DNA from: Cupriavidus pampae
Lineage (GTDB): Bacteria; Pseudomonadota; Gammaproteobacteria; Burkholderiales; Burkholderiaceae
Assembly: GCF_914271485.1 (NCBI RefSeq)
Contig: NZ_CAJZAG010000001.1
Span: 1-64,000 of the forward strand
DNA length: 64,000 nt
Direction of reading: 5' to 3'
In this document: positions 26,610 to 36,162 of the stretch, in pieces
How the letters are laid out: each line of letters starts with the position of its first letter
How positions within the stretch are numbered: the first letter of the stretch is position 1
Translations under genes and position numbers: made by a program
Notes under the pieces: model-generated
Seen by the model: the letters and a program-made list of their open reading frames with translations, nothing else
What the model was told of the DNA's origin: nothing
Databases searched by the model: none

Positions 26610-27324
26610 CGTACTTGTAGTAGCTGGCCTGGCCGTTCATCAGCGCGACGCCGAGTCCCTGCGCGCCGTCGAGAAAGCCGCGCCGGAACAGCCAGGTCCG
26701 CAGGAACGCCCATAGCCCGTGGCCCAGCGCGCTGGCGGGGGTGGCGGTCTTGCCGCGCCGGAAGGCCTGCTGCGCGCCAAGCGTCGAGTACTGGTCGATC
26801 TTGCGCAGCACCTGCGAGAAATCGTCGTAGGTGTAGTGCAGCAGCGGGGTGCGCAGCCGTGCGACGGGACCACCGGTGATCACGTTCTCGTGCACGAGGT
26901 CATCGGTGAAACGGGCCTTGCCGTGACGGAACACGCGTGTCAGGTAATCCGGATACCAGCCGCCATGGCGGATAAAGCGGCCGCAAAAACGCGAAAGACG
27001 AGGCATCTCGTACGCATCGGCGGTGCCGGCCTCGATCGCGGCGAGGATCTCGTCGCGCAGCTCGGGCGTGACGCGTTCATCGGCATCGATCGACAGCACC
27101 CATTCGGTCTGCACCTTGGACAGCGCGAGGTTCTTCTGCGGCCCGAAGCCCGGCCAGGTGTCGGTCTGGTACACGTCGGCGCCCAGCGAACGGGCGATCT
27201 CCACGGTGCCGTCCGTGCTACCCGAATCCACTATAATCGCGCGGTCGCACCAGGAAACGGACGCCAGGCACTCCGCGATGTTGTGTGCCTCGTTCTTGGT
27301 GATCAGGACGACTGAGATTTTCAT
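26539..27324 (-). CDS. Glycosyltransferase family 2, WaaE/KdtX-like
   Basis: GT-A fold transferase of 261 residues starting [40 protein letters not shown]. The metal-binding DxD is in [31 protein letters not shown] matches the LPS-core beta-1,4-glucosyltransferase WaaE/KdtX family, which modifies heptose I. The start at 27324 is the conserved one; the frame stays open 207 bases upstream without support. Its 3' end overlaps the end of the convergent GT4 gene by 71 bases. Confidence 0.88.
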   Translation of the reverse strand: MKISVVLITKNEAHNIAECLASVSWCDRAIIVDSGSTDGTVEIARSLGADVYQTDTWPGFGPQKNLALSKVQTEWVLSIDADERVTPELRDEILAAIEAGTADAYEMPRLSRFCGRFIRHGGWYPDYLTRVFRHGKARFTDDLVHENVITGGPVARLRTPLLHYTYDDFSQVLRKIDQYSTLGAQQAFRRGKTATPASALGHGLWAFLRTWLFRRGFLDGAQGLGVALMNGQASYYKYVKLWLLCQQARQSGDPSATPPRG

Positions 27325-27446
27325 AGAGATGGTGGCGATGGGGCCGCTGGCCCCGGTGAGGCGCTCCGACAGGCTCGCTATTCTAGCGGGACTTGCGCCC
27401 GCCACCCTGTTCCTTACCGGCCCAGCGCCCCCCAGAGATATGCACT

Positions 27447-27467
27447 CCCCGCGCGAGCGGGGTGGAG
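27447..27467 (+). promoter_or_regulatory. Hairpin touching the msbA ribosome binding site
   Basis: CCCCGC (27447-27452) pairs with GCGGGG (27457-27462) around GCGA. The GGAG Shine-Dalgarno (27464-27467) follows 1 base later. The stem could affect ribosome access to the GTG start at 27473. Confidence 0.4.
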
Positions 27468-27472
27468 TCAAT

Positions 27473-29257
27473 GTGAACGATAAGCAAACGCAATCCTCGC
27501 TGGTCAAGACGTCGCTCCAGGAGCGCGACACGCTGCGGCGCGTCTGGACTTACCTGCGACCCGAGCTGCGCACCTTCATCATCGCGATTCTCGCGATGGG
27601 TGTGGTCGCGGCCAGCGAGGGGATTATCCCGAAGATCGTCAACGACCTGCTCGACAAAGGGTTTGGCGGCGCGTACGTGGGCAAGCTCTGGCATGTGCCG
27701 GCGCTGCTGACCGGCGTGGCGCTGATCCGCGGCGTGGCGCAGTTCGCCTCGGGCTACTGGCTCTCCCGCGTGTCCAACAACGTGCTCAAGACCATGCGGC
27801 TGCAGATGTTCGAGCGCATGCTGCAGGCCCCCGCGCTGTTCTATCACCGCAATACCGCCTCCACGCTGATCAATGCGGTGATCTTCGAGGTCAACCAGGT
27901 GATGCAGATCCTGACGGGCGTGCTGATCACGCTCGTGCGCGATTCGCTGACTGTACTTGCGCTGCTGGTCTACCTGTTCTACACGAACTGGCGCCTGACG
28001 CTGGTGGTGGCCGTGCTGCTGCCGACGATCGGCTTCGTGATGTCGCGCGTGAACCGCCGCCTGCGCCGCCTCAATCGCGAGCATCAGGCGATGACCAACA
28101 CCGCCGCGTACGTGGTGGAGGAAGCGGCCGGTGGCTACAAGGTGGTCAAGCTGCATGGCGGCGAAGCATACGAGATGCATCGCTTCCAGGGCATGGCCGA
28201 GCGCCTGCGTGGCTATTCGATGCGCATGGCGATCGCCGGCGGTCTCAACCAGCCCGTGACGGCGTTCCTGGCCTCGCTGGCGCTATCGGTGATCCTTACC
28301 ATCGCGGTGGTGCAGTCGCAGGCCAACCAGACCACGGTGGGCGGCTTTACGGGCTTCGTGATGGCGATGCTGCTGCTGATCTCGCCGCTCAAGCACCTGA
28401 CCGACCTGAACCAGCCGCTGCAGCGCGGCGTGACCGCGGCCGAGATGATCTTCGGCCTGATCGACGAGCCGATCGAACCGCAGGAAGGCGGCCTGCCGCT
28501 GACGCGCGCGAAGGGAGACCTCGCGTTCGACCACGTCGGCTTCCGCTATGGCGATGCGGGCCGTGCGGCGCTATCGAATATCAATTTCCATGTGACGGCG
28601 GGCGAGGTGGTGGCGCTGGTGGGGCCGTCGGGCAGCGGCAAGACCACGCTCGTCAACCTCGTGCCGCGCTTCTTTGATCCGACCGAGGGCCGCATCCTGC
28701 TGGACGGCCAGCCGATCGACGCGTTCGGGCTGGCCGACCTGCGTCGCCAGATCGCGTTCGTGAGCCAGGACGTGGTGCTGTTCAACGATACCGTGGCGGC
28801 CAACGTGGCGTATGGCGTGCATCCGCGCGAGGCGATCGACATGGCGCGCGTGGACCGCGCATTGGCGGCCGCGTATCTGACCGACGTGGTCAAGGGCCTG
28901 CCGGACGGCGTGGATACCAATATCGGCGACAACGGCATGAAGCTGTCGGGCGGCCAGCGCCAGCGTCTGGCGATCGCGCGCGCGATCTACAAGGATGCGC
29001 CGATCCTGATCCTCGACGAAGCCACCTCGGCGCTGGACTCCGAGTCCGAACGCCAGGTGCAGGCCGCGCTCGAGTCGCTGATGGCCGGCCGCACCACGCT
29101 CGTGATCGCGCACCGGCTGTCGACGATCGAGAACGCGGACCGCATCGTCGTGCTCGAGCACGGCCGCGTGGCCGAGCAGGGCAGCCATGCCGAACTGCTG
29201 GCGGCCAATGGGCTGTACGCCGGGCTGCATCGCATCCAGTTCGCGACGCAGCAGTAA
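27473..29257 (+). CDS. msbA: Lipid A export ABC transporter, permease/ATP-binding protein
   Basis: Half-transporter that flips lipid A-core from the inner to the outer leaflet of the inner membrane. I choose the GTG at 27473 because GGAG is spaced 5 bases before it and 594 residues is the usual size. Six transmembrane segments span about residues 25-310. The ATPase has Walker [11 protein letters not shown], signature [14 protein letters not shown], Walker [13 protein letters not shown] and H-loop IAHRLS. It is divergent from the WaaE-like gene, which fits LPS assembly. Confidence 0.93.
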   Translation: MNDKQTQSSLVKTSLQERDTLRRVWTYLRPELRTFIIAILAMGVVAASEGIIPKIVNDLLDKGFGGAYVGKLWHVPALLTGVALIRGVAQFASGYWLSRVSNNVLKTMRLQMFERMLQAPALFYHRNTASTLINAVIFEVNQVMQILTGVLITLVRDSLTVLALLVYLFYTNWRLTLVVAVLLPTIGFVMSRVNRRLRRLNREHQAMTNTAAYVVEEAAGGYKVVKLHGGEAYEMHRFQGMAERLRGYSMRMAIAGGLNQPVTAFLASLALSVILTIAVVQSQANQTTVGGFTGFVMAMLLLISPLKHLTDLNQPLQRGVTAAEMIFGLIDEPIEPQEGGLPLTRAKGDLAFDHVGFRYGDAGRAALSNINFHVTAGEVVALVGPSGSGKTTLVNLVPRFFDPTEGRILLDGQPIDAFGLADLRRQIAFVSQDVVLFNDTVAANVAYGVHPREAIDMARVDRALAAAYLTDVVKGLPDGVDTNIGDNGMKLSGGQRQRLAIARAIYKDAPILILDEATSALDSESERQVQAALESLMAGRTTLVIAHRLSTIENADRIVVLEHGRVAEQGSHAELLAANGLYAGLHRIQFATQQ

Positions 29258-29323
29258 GCAGCGACTCCGCCCGATGGCGGTAAGATGCGCTTCAGACGGG
29301 GACGATACCCCGAGGAGACACGC

Positions 29324-29917
29324 ATGACCGCCATCAATCAGCCCATCAGCCGATTTCCGGTACCGGAGCTGAAGGACCTGCCCGACGACATCCGGGCGCG
29401 CATCGTCGAGGTGCAGGAGAAGGCCGGGTTCGTTCCCAACGTCTTTCTGGCGCTCGCGCACCGGCCCGACGAGTTCCGGGCGTTCTTCGCCTATCACGAC
29501 GCGCTCATGCTCAAGGAGACGGGCAGCCTGACCAAGGGCGACCGCGAAATGATCGTGGTGACCACGTCGGGCGCCAATCAATGTCTCTACTGCGTGGTGG
29601 CCCACGGCGCGCTCCTGCGCATCTACGAGAAGAAGCCGCTGATCGCCGATCAGGTGGCCACCAATTACCGCAAGGCCGATATCACGGCACGCCAGCGTGC
29701 CATGCTCGACTTCGCGATGAAGGTGAGCGAAGACGCGCGAAACGTCGGCGAAGCCGACTACGAAGCGCTGCGGGCGCATGGCTTCAGCGACGAGGACGCG
29801 TGGGATATCGCGGCCATCACGGCGTTCTTCGGGCTCTCCAATCGCATGGCCAACACCATTGCCATGCGCCCGAACGACGAGTTCTACCTGATGGGACGGG
29901 TGCCCAAGGCGAAATAG
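29324..29917 (+). CDS. Peroxidase-related protein, AhpD/carboxymuconolactone-decarboxylase fold
   Basis: 197 residues from the ATG at 29324, preceded by CGAGGAGAC. The redox motif is CLYCVVAHG (CxxC followed by His), the alkylhydroperoxidase AhpD-type proton-relay centre. The N-terminal FPVPELKDLPDDIRARI and C-terminal ALSNRMANTIAMRPNDEFY-like segments place it in the uncharacterised peroxidase-related subfamily. It probably reduces peroxides; its electron donor is unknown. It is adjacent to msbA but unlikely to share function with it. Confidence 0.87.
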   Translation: MTAINQPISRFPVPELKDLPDDIRARIVEVQEKAGFVPNVFLALAHRPDEFRAFFAYHDALMLKETGSLTKGDREMIVVTTSGANQCLYCVVAHGALLRIYEKKPLIADQVATNYRKADITARQRAMLDFAMKVSEDARNVGEADYEALRAHGFSDEDAWDIAAITAFFGLSNRMANTIAMRPNDEFYLMGRVPKAK

Positions 29918-29923
29918 CCCTCG

Positions 29924-30439
29924 CTACTTGATATCGGCGCAGTGACCGCTGCGTGGATCGAACAGCACGGGCCACGCCTGCTCGTAGATACCGGCGGTGC
30001 AGTGCTTCTCGCAGCGCGCATGCGCGAGCGTGACGCGGCGCGGATCCTGCCAGACCATGAGCTTGCAGGCGCTGCCGTCCAGCGCGACCAGTTCGATATG
30101 CGGTGTCTGCTGAGTCTGTTTGAATTCGGACAGATTGAATTCGCACGAGCCGCGCTTCGATACCCAGAGCCTCCAGCTCAGCGTCTGCACATCGTTGTGC
30201 GAGACGCGCATCATCGCCTCTTCCCGGAAGCCGTCTTCCTCGGTGCGCTTGCAGTCGCCAGCCATGTCGATCGCGCGCGCGGGGATCGGTGTCGACCGGG
30301 TCTCGGGGGCAGGGGGGTAGAGCTTGGGTGCGGTCGGGCCCTGTATCGGCTTGGACCGATCCGCCAGCATCGGCGGCGTGCACGCGGTGCAAAGCAACGT
30401 GGCCAGCAGCACTGCTGGCACGGTGATACGGGATGACAT
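29924..30439 (-). CDS. Hypothetical lipoprotein
   Basis: 171 residues with a signal segment and a Cys at the end of it (VLLATLLCTACTPP). The lipobox CTAC is imperfect at -3, so lipidation is likely but not certain. The mature part contains four further Cys (GDCKRTEE, GSCEFNLSE, SACKLMVW, ARCEKHC) and a final GHCADIK, suggesting disulfides in the periplasm. I do not recognise the family. GAGGAACC precedes the ATG. It lies downstream of phnM on the same strand but probably has its own promoter, as TATAAC occurs in the gap. Confidence 0.65.
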   Translation of the reverse strand: MSSRITVPAVLLATLLCTACTPPMLADRSKPIQGPTAPKLYPPAPETRSTPIPARAIDMAGDCKRTEEDGFREEAMMRVSHNDVQTLSWRLWVSKRGSCEFNLSEFKQTQQTPHIELVALDGSACKLMVWQDPRRVTLAHARCEKHCTAGIYEQAWPVLFDPRSGHCADIK

Positions 30440-30550
30440 GGCGGTTCCTCGACGGCCCCTACATGATCAGTTATAGGGGGCGCGCCGGGGAACGTGATTG
30501 GTGCAAGTCCTAGAGGCGGCGTCAGGCTTGCCGTCTATAGTCAGAGATGG

Positions 30551-31759
30551 TCAGGCGACTGCGGTTTGCGGCTCCCATTGCCGCACGGTTTCCATACGCG
30601 CGTTTGGATATCCAGCCGCAAACACCAATCGTCCCGCCGACCACGTATGCGTGACCAGCGGCTGACCGGCAACCGTGCGTACCGCGATGAGGTCCGCGCG
30701 CGCACCCGTGCGCAGGCGACCACGGTCGCTCAGACCGCAGGCGTCGGCCGGATTGGCCGTGACCAGCGCGAGCGCCTCGTTCAGCGGCAGTTCGGCCTGA
30801 CGCGCCGCCGCAAATGCGGCCGCGATCAGCGTCGAGGGTTGGTAATCCGAGCACAGGATGCTGGCCACGCCCGCAAGGATCGCATCGAGCGCCCGCATCG
30901 AGCCACTCTGGCTCTTGCCGCGCAGCACATTGGGCGCGCCCAGGATGGTGGGCAGTGCCACCGTCTTGGCGGCGCGCGCCGTCTCCACGTTGATGGGAAA
31001 CTCGCTCATGCTCACGCCCAGCGCGTGCATCGCGGCAATGCGCTGCGGCGAATCGTCGTCATGACTCGCGGTGGGAATGCCATGCAGGCGCGCGCGGTCG
31101 AGCAGCCGGTTGACGCGCTCGGGCGCACCTTCCAGTTCGGCCTGCTTCTTCGCGGCCGCATCGGCGGCTTCCTCGCGCGACATGCCATGGTTGCCCATCA
31201 TGTACGTGAGGTATGCATCCACGGTCTTGAACTGACCCTGACCCGGCGAGTGGTCCATCACGGACAGCAGATCGACCACGCCTTCGTCCATCAGCGCTTC
31301 CAGCACCGGCACAGCGGCTGGATCGGTGACTTCGTAGCGGCAGTGGATGCGATTGTCGACCAGGCTGTGCGCGCCGAACGCGGCTACCGCGCGCACGAGC
31401 GTGGCGGCGGTCTCGTTGCTGCGCACACCAAACTGGTTGCTGGCGAACGACAGCGCGTGATACGGCGTGGTAATGCCGGCCGCGGCATTGCGCCGATCGA
31501 CCTGCGCCACGGCGAAGTCGAGCGGGAACAGCACGCCCGCGCGCGGCTCGACCTCTTTCTCGATGGCATCGCAGTGCACGTCGATCAGGCCGGGCATGAC
31601 GGTATGGCCGCGCAGGTCGACCACGTTCGCGTGCGCGGGCACCTGCGCCGCGTCGGGTTCGATGGCGACGATATGACCGTCGTCGATCAGCAGCGCGCTG
31701 TCGGTCAGCAGCCGGTCCGGCAGCACGAGCGTGGCGTGCGTAAGGTAGCTAGTGGACAT
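30551..31759 (-). CDS. phnM: Alpha-D-ribose 1-methylphosphonate 5-triphosphate diphosphatase
   Basis: Metal-dependent amidohydrolase-fold enzyme that removes pyrophosphate from ribose 1-methylphosphonate 5-triphosphate (RPnTP), giving the substrate of PhnJ. The 402 residues contain MPGLIDVHCDAIEKEVEPR (metal-binding HxD plus Glu), GVVDLLSVMDHSPGQGQF, TASHDDDSPQ (His/Asp ligands), SEFPINVETA and APNVLRGKSQSGSM. It is the last gene of phnGHIJKLM. A second paralogue lies at 37741-38952. Confidence 0.94.
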   Translation of the reverse strand: MSTSYLTHATLVLPDRLLTDSALLIDDGHIVAIEPDAAQVPAHANVVDLRGHTVMPGLIDVHCDAIEKEVEPRAGVLFPLDFAVAQVDRRNAAAGITTPYHALSFASNQFGVRSNETAATLVRAVAAFGAHSLVDNRIHCRYEVTDPAAVPVLEALMDEGVVDLLSVMDHSPGQGQFKTVDAYLTYMMGNHGMSREEAADAAAKKQAELEGAPERVNRLLDRARLHGIPTASHDDDSPQRIAAMHALGVSMSEFPINVETARAAKTVALPTILGAPNVLRGKSQSGSMRALDAILAGVASILCSDYQPSTLIAAAFAAARQAELPLNEALALVTANPADACGLSDRGRLRTGARADLIAVRTVAGQPLVTHTWSAGRLVFAAGYPNARMETVRQWEPQTAVA

Positions 31760-31783
31760 GTCGGTAGGTTCGGAAGAGTTGGG

Positions 31784-32527
31784 TCAGGCGGCGCCCGTTT
31801 GACGCGATACCGGCTGCGATACCGGCTGCAGTGGCAGCAGGCGCGTGGCCACCGCGTCGCGCACGGCTTCGTCGTGGAAGATGCCGATCAGGCAGCGGCC
31901 CGCGTCGAGCGCCTCCTGGATCAGCGAGACCACCACCGCGCGGTTGCCGGCATCGAGCGATGCGGTCGGTTCGTCGAGCAGCAGGATCGGATGATTGCCG
32001 ACCAGCCCACGCGCGATATTCACGCGCTGCTGCTCGCCGCCGGAGAACGTCGCGGGCGGCAGGTCCCACAGCCGGCGCGGCACGTTGAGACGGCCGAGCA
32101 AGTCGGCGGCGCGTTCGCGGGCCTCGGCCAGCGCGGTGCCACGCTGCTGCAGCGGCTCGGCGACGACGTCGAGCGTGCTGACGCGCGGAATCGCGCGCAG
32201 GAACTGGCTCACGTAGCCGATCACGTCGCGGCGCAGGCGCAGCACGTGCTGCTCGGGCGCGGTGGTCAGCTCCATCCACGGCTCGCCCTCGACACTGGTA
32301 TCGCGCAGGCGGATGGAGCCTTCGGTAGCGAGGTAGTTGCCATAGAGGCAGCGCAGCAGCGTGCTCTTGCCGGTGCCAGACGGGCCCGACAGCACCACGC
32401 ATTCGCCGCGCGCGGCGTCGAAGTCGATCGCCTGCAGCACGGGCAGGCGGATGCCGCCCTGGTTGTGCAACGTGAACATCTTGCCGAGGCCACGGACCTC
32501 GAGCATGCGTTGGGAATCGTCGTGCAT
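31784..32527 (-). CDS. phnL: C-P lyase complex ABC-type ATPase PhnL
   Basis: ABC-family ATPase required for C-P lyase action in vivo, not a transporter subunit. In E. coli PhnK and PhnL bind the PhnGHIJ core. The 247 residues show Walker A SGPSGTGKST, the signature FSGGEQQRVNIARGL, Walker B PILLLDEPTASLD and H-loop GIFHDE, the last being typical of PhnL. It lies 5 bases after phnK and 24 before phnM. Confidence 0.95.
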   Translation of the reverse strand: MHDDSQRMLEVRGLGKMFTLHNQGGIRLPVLQAIDFDAARGECVVLSGPSGTGKSTLLRCLYGNYLATEGSIRLRDTSVEGEPWMELTTAPEQHVLRLRRDVIGYVSQFLRAIPRVSTLDVVAEPLQQRGTALAEARERAADLLGRLNVPRRLWDLPPATFSGGEQQRVNIARGLVGNHPILLLDEPTASLDAGNRAVVVSLIQEALDAGRCLIGIFHDEAVRDAVATRLLPLQPVSQPVSRQTGAA

Positions 32528-32532
32528 TGCGA

Positions 32533-33309
32533 TCAGCCTTGCAGGATGGAGGACACGAGCAGCTGCGTGTACGGATGTTGCGGATCGTCGAGGATCTGGT
32601 CGGTCAGGCCTTGCTCGACCACGCGACCGCCCTGCATTACAAGCGTGCGATGAGCGAGCAGACGGGCGACGGCCAGGTCGTGCGTGACGAGGATCGCGGC
32701 CAGGCCGAGGTCGTTCACGAGCCGGCGCAGCAGGTCCAGCAGACGCGCCTGCACCGAGACGTCGAGCGACGCGGTGGGCTCGTCCATGAACACGAGGCGC
32801 GGATGCGTGACCAGATTGCGCGCGATCTGCAGCCGCTGCTGCATGCCGCCCGAGAACGTGGCGGGAATATCGTCGAGGCGCCCGAGGTCGATCTCCATCT
32901 TCTCGAGCCAGGCTCCGGCGATCTCGCGCAGGTCGCCATAGTTGCGCTCGCCCACGGCCATCAGCCGCTCGGCGATATTCGCGCCGGCGCTTACCTGCAT
33001 ACGCAGGCCATCGCGCGCATGCTGGCGCACGAAGCCCCAGTCGGTGCGTGCCAGCAAGCGCATGCGCGCGCTCGACAGCGAGGCCAGATCGGTCAGGCCC
33101 TGTTCGCGCACATCGTAGAGGACGCTGCCGCGTTGCGGTGCGGCCTGCATCGACAGGGCCTGCAGCAGTGTGCTCTTGCCGGAGCCGGACTCACCGACCA
33201 CGCAGAGCACCTCGCCGGGGTAAAGATCGAAGTTGACGTCATGACAGCCATGAATGCCGTCCCACGTGCGGCTCACGTTGCGCACGGAAAGCAGGGGCGT
33301 GGCACTCAT
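32533..33309 (-). CDS. phnK: C-P lyase complex ABC-type ATPase PhnK
   Basis: ABC-family subunit that docks on PhnJ of the C-P lyase core. The ATG at 33309 overlaps the phnJ stop by 4 bases. The 258 residues show Walker A VGESGSGKST, signature FSGGMQQRLQIARNL, Walker B RLVFMDEPTASLD and H-loop LVTHDLAV. The C-terminal oligopeptide-type tail DDPQHPYTQLLVSSIL is typical of PhnK. Confidence 0.95.
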   Translation of the reverse strand: MSATPLLSVRNVSRTWDGIHGCHDVNFDLYPGEVLCVVGESGSGKSTLLQALSMQAAPQRGSVLYDVREQGLTDLASLSSARMRLLARTDWGFVRQHARDGLRMQVSAGANIAERLMAVGERNYGDLREIAGAWLEKMEIDLGRLDDIPATFSGGMQQRLQIARNLVTHPRLVFMDEPTASLDVSVQARLLDLLRRLVNDLGLAAILVTHDLAVARLLAHRTLVMQGGRVVEQGLTDQILDDPQHPYTQLLVSSILQG

Positions 33310-34238
33310 GCTGCGGCTCCTTCCTGAACGATGGTATCGGCAGTAGCGTTGGTGCCGGTGTGTCCCGCCGCGCGACGATCGGCGCAGTATTCGGTGTCCG
33401 AGCACACGAACATGCGCGTGCCGGCATCATCGGTGATGATCTCGTCCAGATAGCTGTCGGTGGCGCCGCACTGCGCGCAGCAGCTCGCCCACTTCTCGAC
33501 CGTGAACGGATGATCGATGAAGTCGAGACTCTTCACGGACGTGTACGGCGGCACCGCATAGACGCGCTTCTCGCGCCCGGCGCCGAACAGCATCAGCGCG
33601 GGGTTGTTGTGCAGCTTCGGATTGTCGAACTTGGGAATCGGCGAAGGACGCATCATGTAACGCTGGTTGACGATCACCGGGTAGTCGTAGGTGGTCGCGA
33701 TATGGCCGTGGTGCGCGATATCCTCGTATAGCTTGACGTGCATCGCGCCGTACTCGGCCAGCGCATGCATCGTGCGCGTTTCCGCTTCGCTCGACTCGAG
33801 CCAGCGCAGCGGTTCGGGAATGGGCACCTGGAACACCATGACCTGACCCGCGCGCAGCGGCGTTTCCGGAACGCGGTGGCGCGTCTGCACGATGGTGGCC
33901 TCGGCCGTGCGTTCGGTGGTCGGCACGCCGGTCACGCGGCCAAAGAAACGGCGGATGTTGATGGCGTTGGTGGTGTCGTCGGAGCCCTGGTCGATCACCT
34001 TGAGCACGTCACGCGTACCGATGATCGCCGCAGTCACCTGAATGCCACCGGTACCCCAGCCATACGGCAGCGGCATCTCGCGGCTGCCGAACGGCACCTG
34101 ATAGCCGGGAATCGCGACGGCCTTGAGCAGCGCGCGCCGCAGCATGCGCTTGGTCGACTCGTCGAGGTAACCGAAGTTGTAGTGGTCGTCGCGCGCCACG
34201 GTGGTGGTGGCGGCTTCACGATCGGAAAACTGGCTCAT
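33306..34238 (-). CDS. phnJ: Alpha-D-ribose 1-methylphosphonate 5-phosphate C-P lyase
   Basis: Radical SAM enzyme that breaks the C-P bond, giving methane (or another alkane) and ribose 1,2-cyclic phosphate 5-phosphate. The 310 residues keep the unusual cluster motif Cys254-x2-Cys257-x21-Cys279, the thiyl-radical cysteine Cys285 (E. coli Cys272) and the glycyl residue Gly45 in AVAIPGYQVPFG (E. coli Gly32). All catalytic parts are therefore present. Start and stop overlap phnI and phnK by 4 bases each, typical of coupled translation for a stoichiometric complex. Confidence 0.97.
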   Translation of the reverse strand: MSQFSDREAATTTVARDDHYNFGYLDESTKRMLRRALLKAVAIPGYQVPFGSREMPLPYGWGTGGIQVTAAIIGTRDVLKVIDQGSDDTTNAINIRRFFGRVTGVPTTERTAEATIVQTRHRVPETPLRAGQVMVFQVPIPEPLRWLESSEAETRTMHALAEYGAMHVKLYEDIAHHGHIATTYDYPVIVNQRYMMRPSPIPKFDNPKLHNNPALMLFGAGREKRVYAVPPYTSVKSLDFIDHPFTVEKWASCCAQCGATDSYLDEIITDDAGTRMFVCSDTEYCADRRAAGHTGTNATADTIVQEGAAA

Positions 34239-35410
34239 GCGAGCGTCTCCTCTTGCGGCTGGGGCGCGGGGGAAGTATCAGGGGTGGCGGCGTCCGCGCC
34301 GGCGGTGGCACCTTCCTGCGGTGCCTGCTCTGCGCGCAGACGGCGCAGCAGCTCGAGGTTGGCCTGGAAGTCCACGTAGTGCGGCAGCTTCAGATGCTGC
34401 ACGAAGCCGGAGGCTTCCACGTTGTCGCTGTGATAGAGCATGAACTCGATATCGTTGGCCGGCGCATCGCCGCCTTCACCGAGTTCTTCCGCACGCATCG
34501 CGCGATCCACCAGCGCCATCGACATGGCCTTGCGCTCGCCGTAGCCGAACACGAGGCCATAGCCACGCGTGAAGCGAGGGGCTTCGTTGGCGCTGCCCGC
34601 GAACTGGCTCACCATCTGGCATTCGGTGACTTCGATCTCGCCGATCGTCACGGCGAAGCCGAGCTCCTCGACGAACAGTTCGACCTCGGTGGTGCCGTAG
34701 CGAATCTCGGCCGCGAACGGGTGCGTGTTGCCGTAGCCACGCTGCGTCGAATAGCCCATCGACAGCAGAAAGCCTTCATCGGCGCGCGCGAGGTTCTGCA
34801 GGCGCGCCGCGCGGCCGGCGGGCAGCGTCAGCGGTTCACGCGTGAGATCGGGCGGCGCGGGGTCGCCGGCGGGAATCGCATCGGTCTCGACCAGCGACTC
34901 GGCTTCGAGCAGGCTCGTCACGCGCGGCATGGCGGTGTCGGGCTGGGGCGCGGGTGGCGTGGGCACCGCGGCTTCCGCGGCGGCGCTGCCTTCGACATTG
35001 CCTTCGATCTCCAGCGAGAAGTCGAGCAACCGCTGCGTGTAATCGTAGGTGGGTCCGAGCACCTGTCCGCCCGGCACGTCCTTGAACGTCGACGAGATCC
35101 GGCGTTGCAGGCGCATCGCGCCGGTATCGATCGGCTGCGTATAACCAAAGCGCGCGAGCGTGGTGCGGTAGGCGCGCAGCAGGAAGATCGCCTCGACCTG
35201 ATCGCCAGCCGCTTGCTTCAACGCGAGCGCGGCCAGATGCGGATCATAGAGCGAGCCTTCGGCCATCACGCGCGAGATGGCGAGTGGCATCTGCTCGCGA
35301 ATCTGTGCGAGTGTGAGTTCGGGCACCGCAACGTTGCCGCGCCGATAGGCGTCGAGCCGGCGGTAGGAGTTGAGGATCGCGCGTTCGCCACCCTTGACGG
35401 CTACGTACAT
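34235..35410 (-). CDS. phnI: C-P lyase core subunit PhnI
   Basis: Core subunit with nucleosidase activity; with PhnG, PhnH and PhnL it exchanges the adenine of ATP for the phosphonate. The 391 residues begin MYVAVKGGERAILNSYRRLD, the family start, and include RGYGNTHPFAAEIRYGTTEVE, RGYGLVFGYGERKAMSMALVDRAM and SHYVDFQANLELLRRLRAEQ-like helices. It is about 35 residues longer than E. coli PhnI, with Pro/Ala-rich insertions (about 155-175) and a low-complexity C-terminus. It lies 1 base downstream of phnH. Confidence 0.95.
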   Translation of the reverse strand: MYVAVKGGERAILNSYRRLDAYRRGNVAVPELTLAQIREQMPLAISRVMAEGSLYDPHLAALALKQAAGDQVEAIFLLRAYRTTLARFGYTQPIDTGAMRLQRRISSTFKDVPGGQVLGPTYDYTQRLLDFSLEIEGNVEGSAAAEAAVPTPPAPQPDTAMPRVTSLLEAESLVETDAIPAGDPAPPDLTREPLTLPAGRAARLQNLARADEGFLLSMGYSTQRGYGNTHPFAAEIRYGTTEVELFVEELGFAVTIGEIEVTECQMVSQFAGSANEAPRFTRGYGLVFGYGERKAMSMALVDRAMRAEELGEGGDAPANDIEFMLYHSDNVEASGFVQHLKLPHYVDFQANLELLRRLRAEQAPQEGATAGADAATPDTSPAPQPQEETLA

Positions 35411-35411
35411 G

Positions 35412-36161
35412 TCAGTCCTCCAGATGCGTGGTGCGCGGCAGCGCGCAGAAGCGATCGCCGGCGGTCAACAACAGATCCACGCCGAGCGGAAAGCCCGCGT
35501 TGTTGGCGCGCCATTGCGCGCGGAAGTCGTTGGGCAGACCGCTGGCCAGCAGCGTCTGCGTGGTCTCGATACCGGGGCCGCGCAGCGTGTAGGCGTCGCT
35601 GGCGTTGTCGCCGCCCTTGTCGCTGCCCTTGTCACCGCCCTTGTCGCTGCCGGTGGCGGCATCGTTCGACAGCGCGGCCAGTTCCACGAGCAGCGTGGCG
35701 GAGCGATCCGGATAGGCGGGGTCGCCTTGCGCGCATTGCGCCAGCGATGGCAGCGTATCGCCCATTGGCACGCAGACAAACGTGGCTTGCGCCGCGTTAT
35801 CGACAAGCGGGCAGCCGCAATGGAAGCGCAGGAACGCGCGGGCTTCGCCGCCGATGTCGGCGGGCAGCCAGACCGGCGTGTCGCTGTCCGCGAGCGTGAG
35901 CAGCAGTGCGGTCATCGCTGGCGAGAGGCCGGCGGGCCGGCCGACGCTGGCCGCGGGCAGCGCCTGCAGCATGCCCGGGTGGGCGAACGCGTCGAGCGCG
36001 GCGCGGAAGACCTGCTGCGCATCATCGACGGGATTGTCGAAGCCAGGCAGCAATGCGCTGGTTACCGCACCGGTTGCCGCGCTGTTTGCCGCACTGGCGG
36101 CAGCCATGGACGTCTGGGAAGACATGGGGGCGTGTCCGGAGGTCGGGGCGTGCTGGCTCAT
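35412..36161 (-). CDS. phnH: C-P lyase core subunit PhnH
   Basis: Core subunit of the PhnGHIJ complex, 249 residues versus about 194 in E. coli. The family core runs from LLPGFDNPVDDAQQVFRAALDAFAHPG to TLRGPGIETTQTLLASGLP and PLGVDLLLTAGDRFCALPRTTHLE. Two additions account for the size: a Ser/Ala/Met-rich N-terminal extension (about 1-37) and an internal GSDKGGDK-type repeat (about residues 170-186). The ATG at 36161 lies 1 base after the phnG stop. Confidence 0.93.
   Translation of the reverse strand: MSQHAPTSGHAPMSSQTSMAAASAANSAATGAVTSALLPGFDNPVDDAQQVFRAALDAFAHPGMLQALPAASVGRPAGLSPAMTALLLTLADSDTPVWLPADIGGEARAFLRFHCGCPLVDNAAQATFVCVPMGDTLPSLAQCAQGDPAYPDRSATLLVELAALSNDAATGSDKGGDKGSDKGGDNASDAYTLRGPGIETTQTLLASGLPNDFRAQWRANNAGFPLGVDLLLTAGDRFCALPRTTHLED
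35604..35651. repeat. Four 12-bp tandem repeats inside phnH
   Basis: The units follow the pattern CTTGTCGCTGCC, with variants GTTGTCGCCGCC and CTTGTCACCGCC. They encode a (G-S/G-D-K/N) repeat in the middle of PhnH, in frame, so they lengthen a surface loop without breaking the gene. Confidence 0.85.
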
Positions 36162-36162
36162 G

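Noticed and set aside
30494..32653. 719-codon rightward frame opposite phnM and phnL
   Set aside because: Antisense shadow of two genes with intact catalytic motifs; Arg/His/Gln-rich composition.
35604..35651. CRISPR-like or other spacer array
   Set aside because: The repeats are 12 bases, contiguous and in frame inside phnH, with no spacers. No CRISPR array was seen anywhere in the window.
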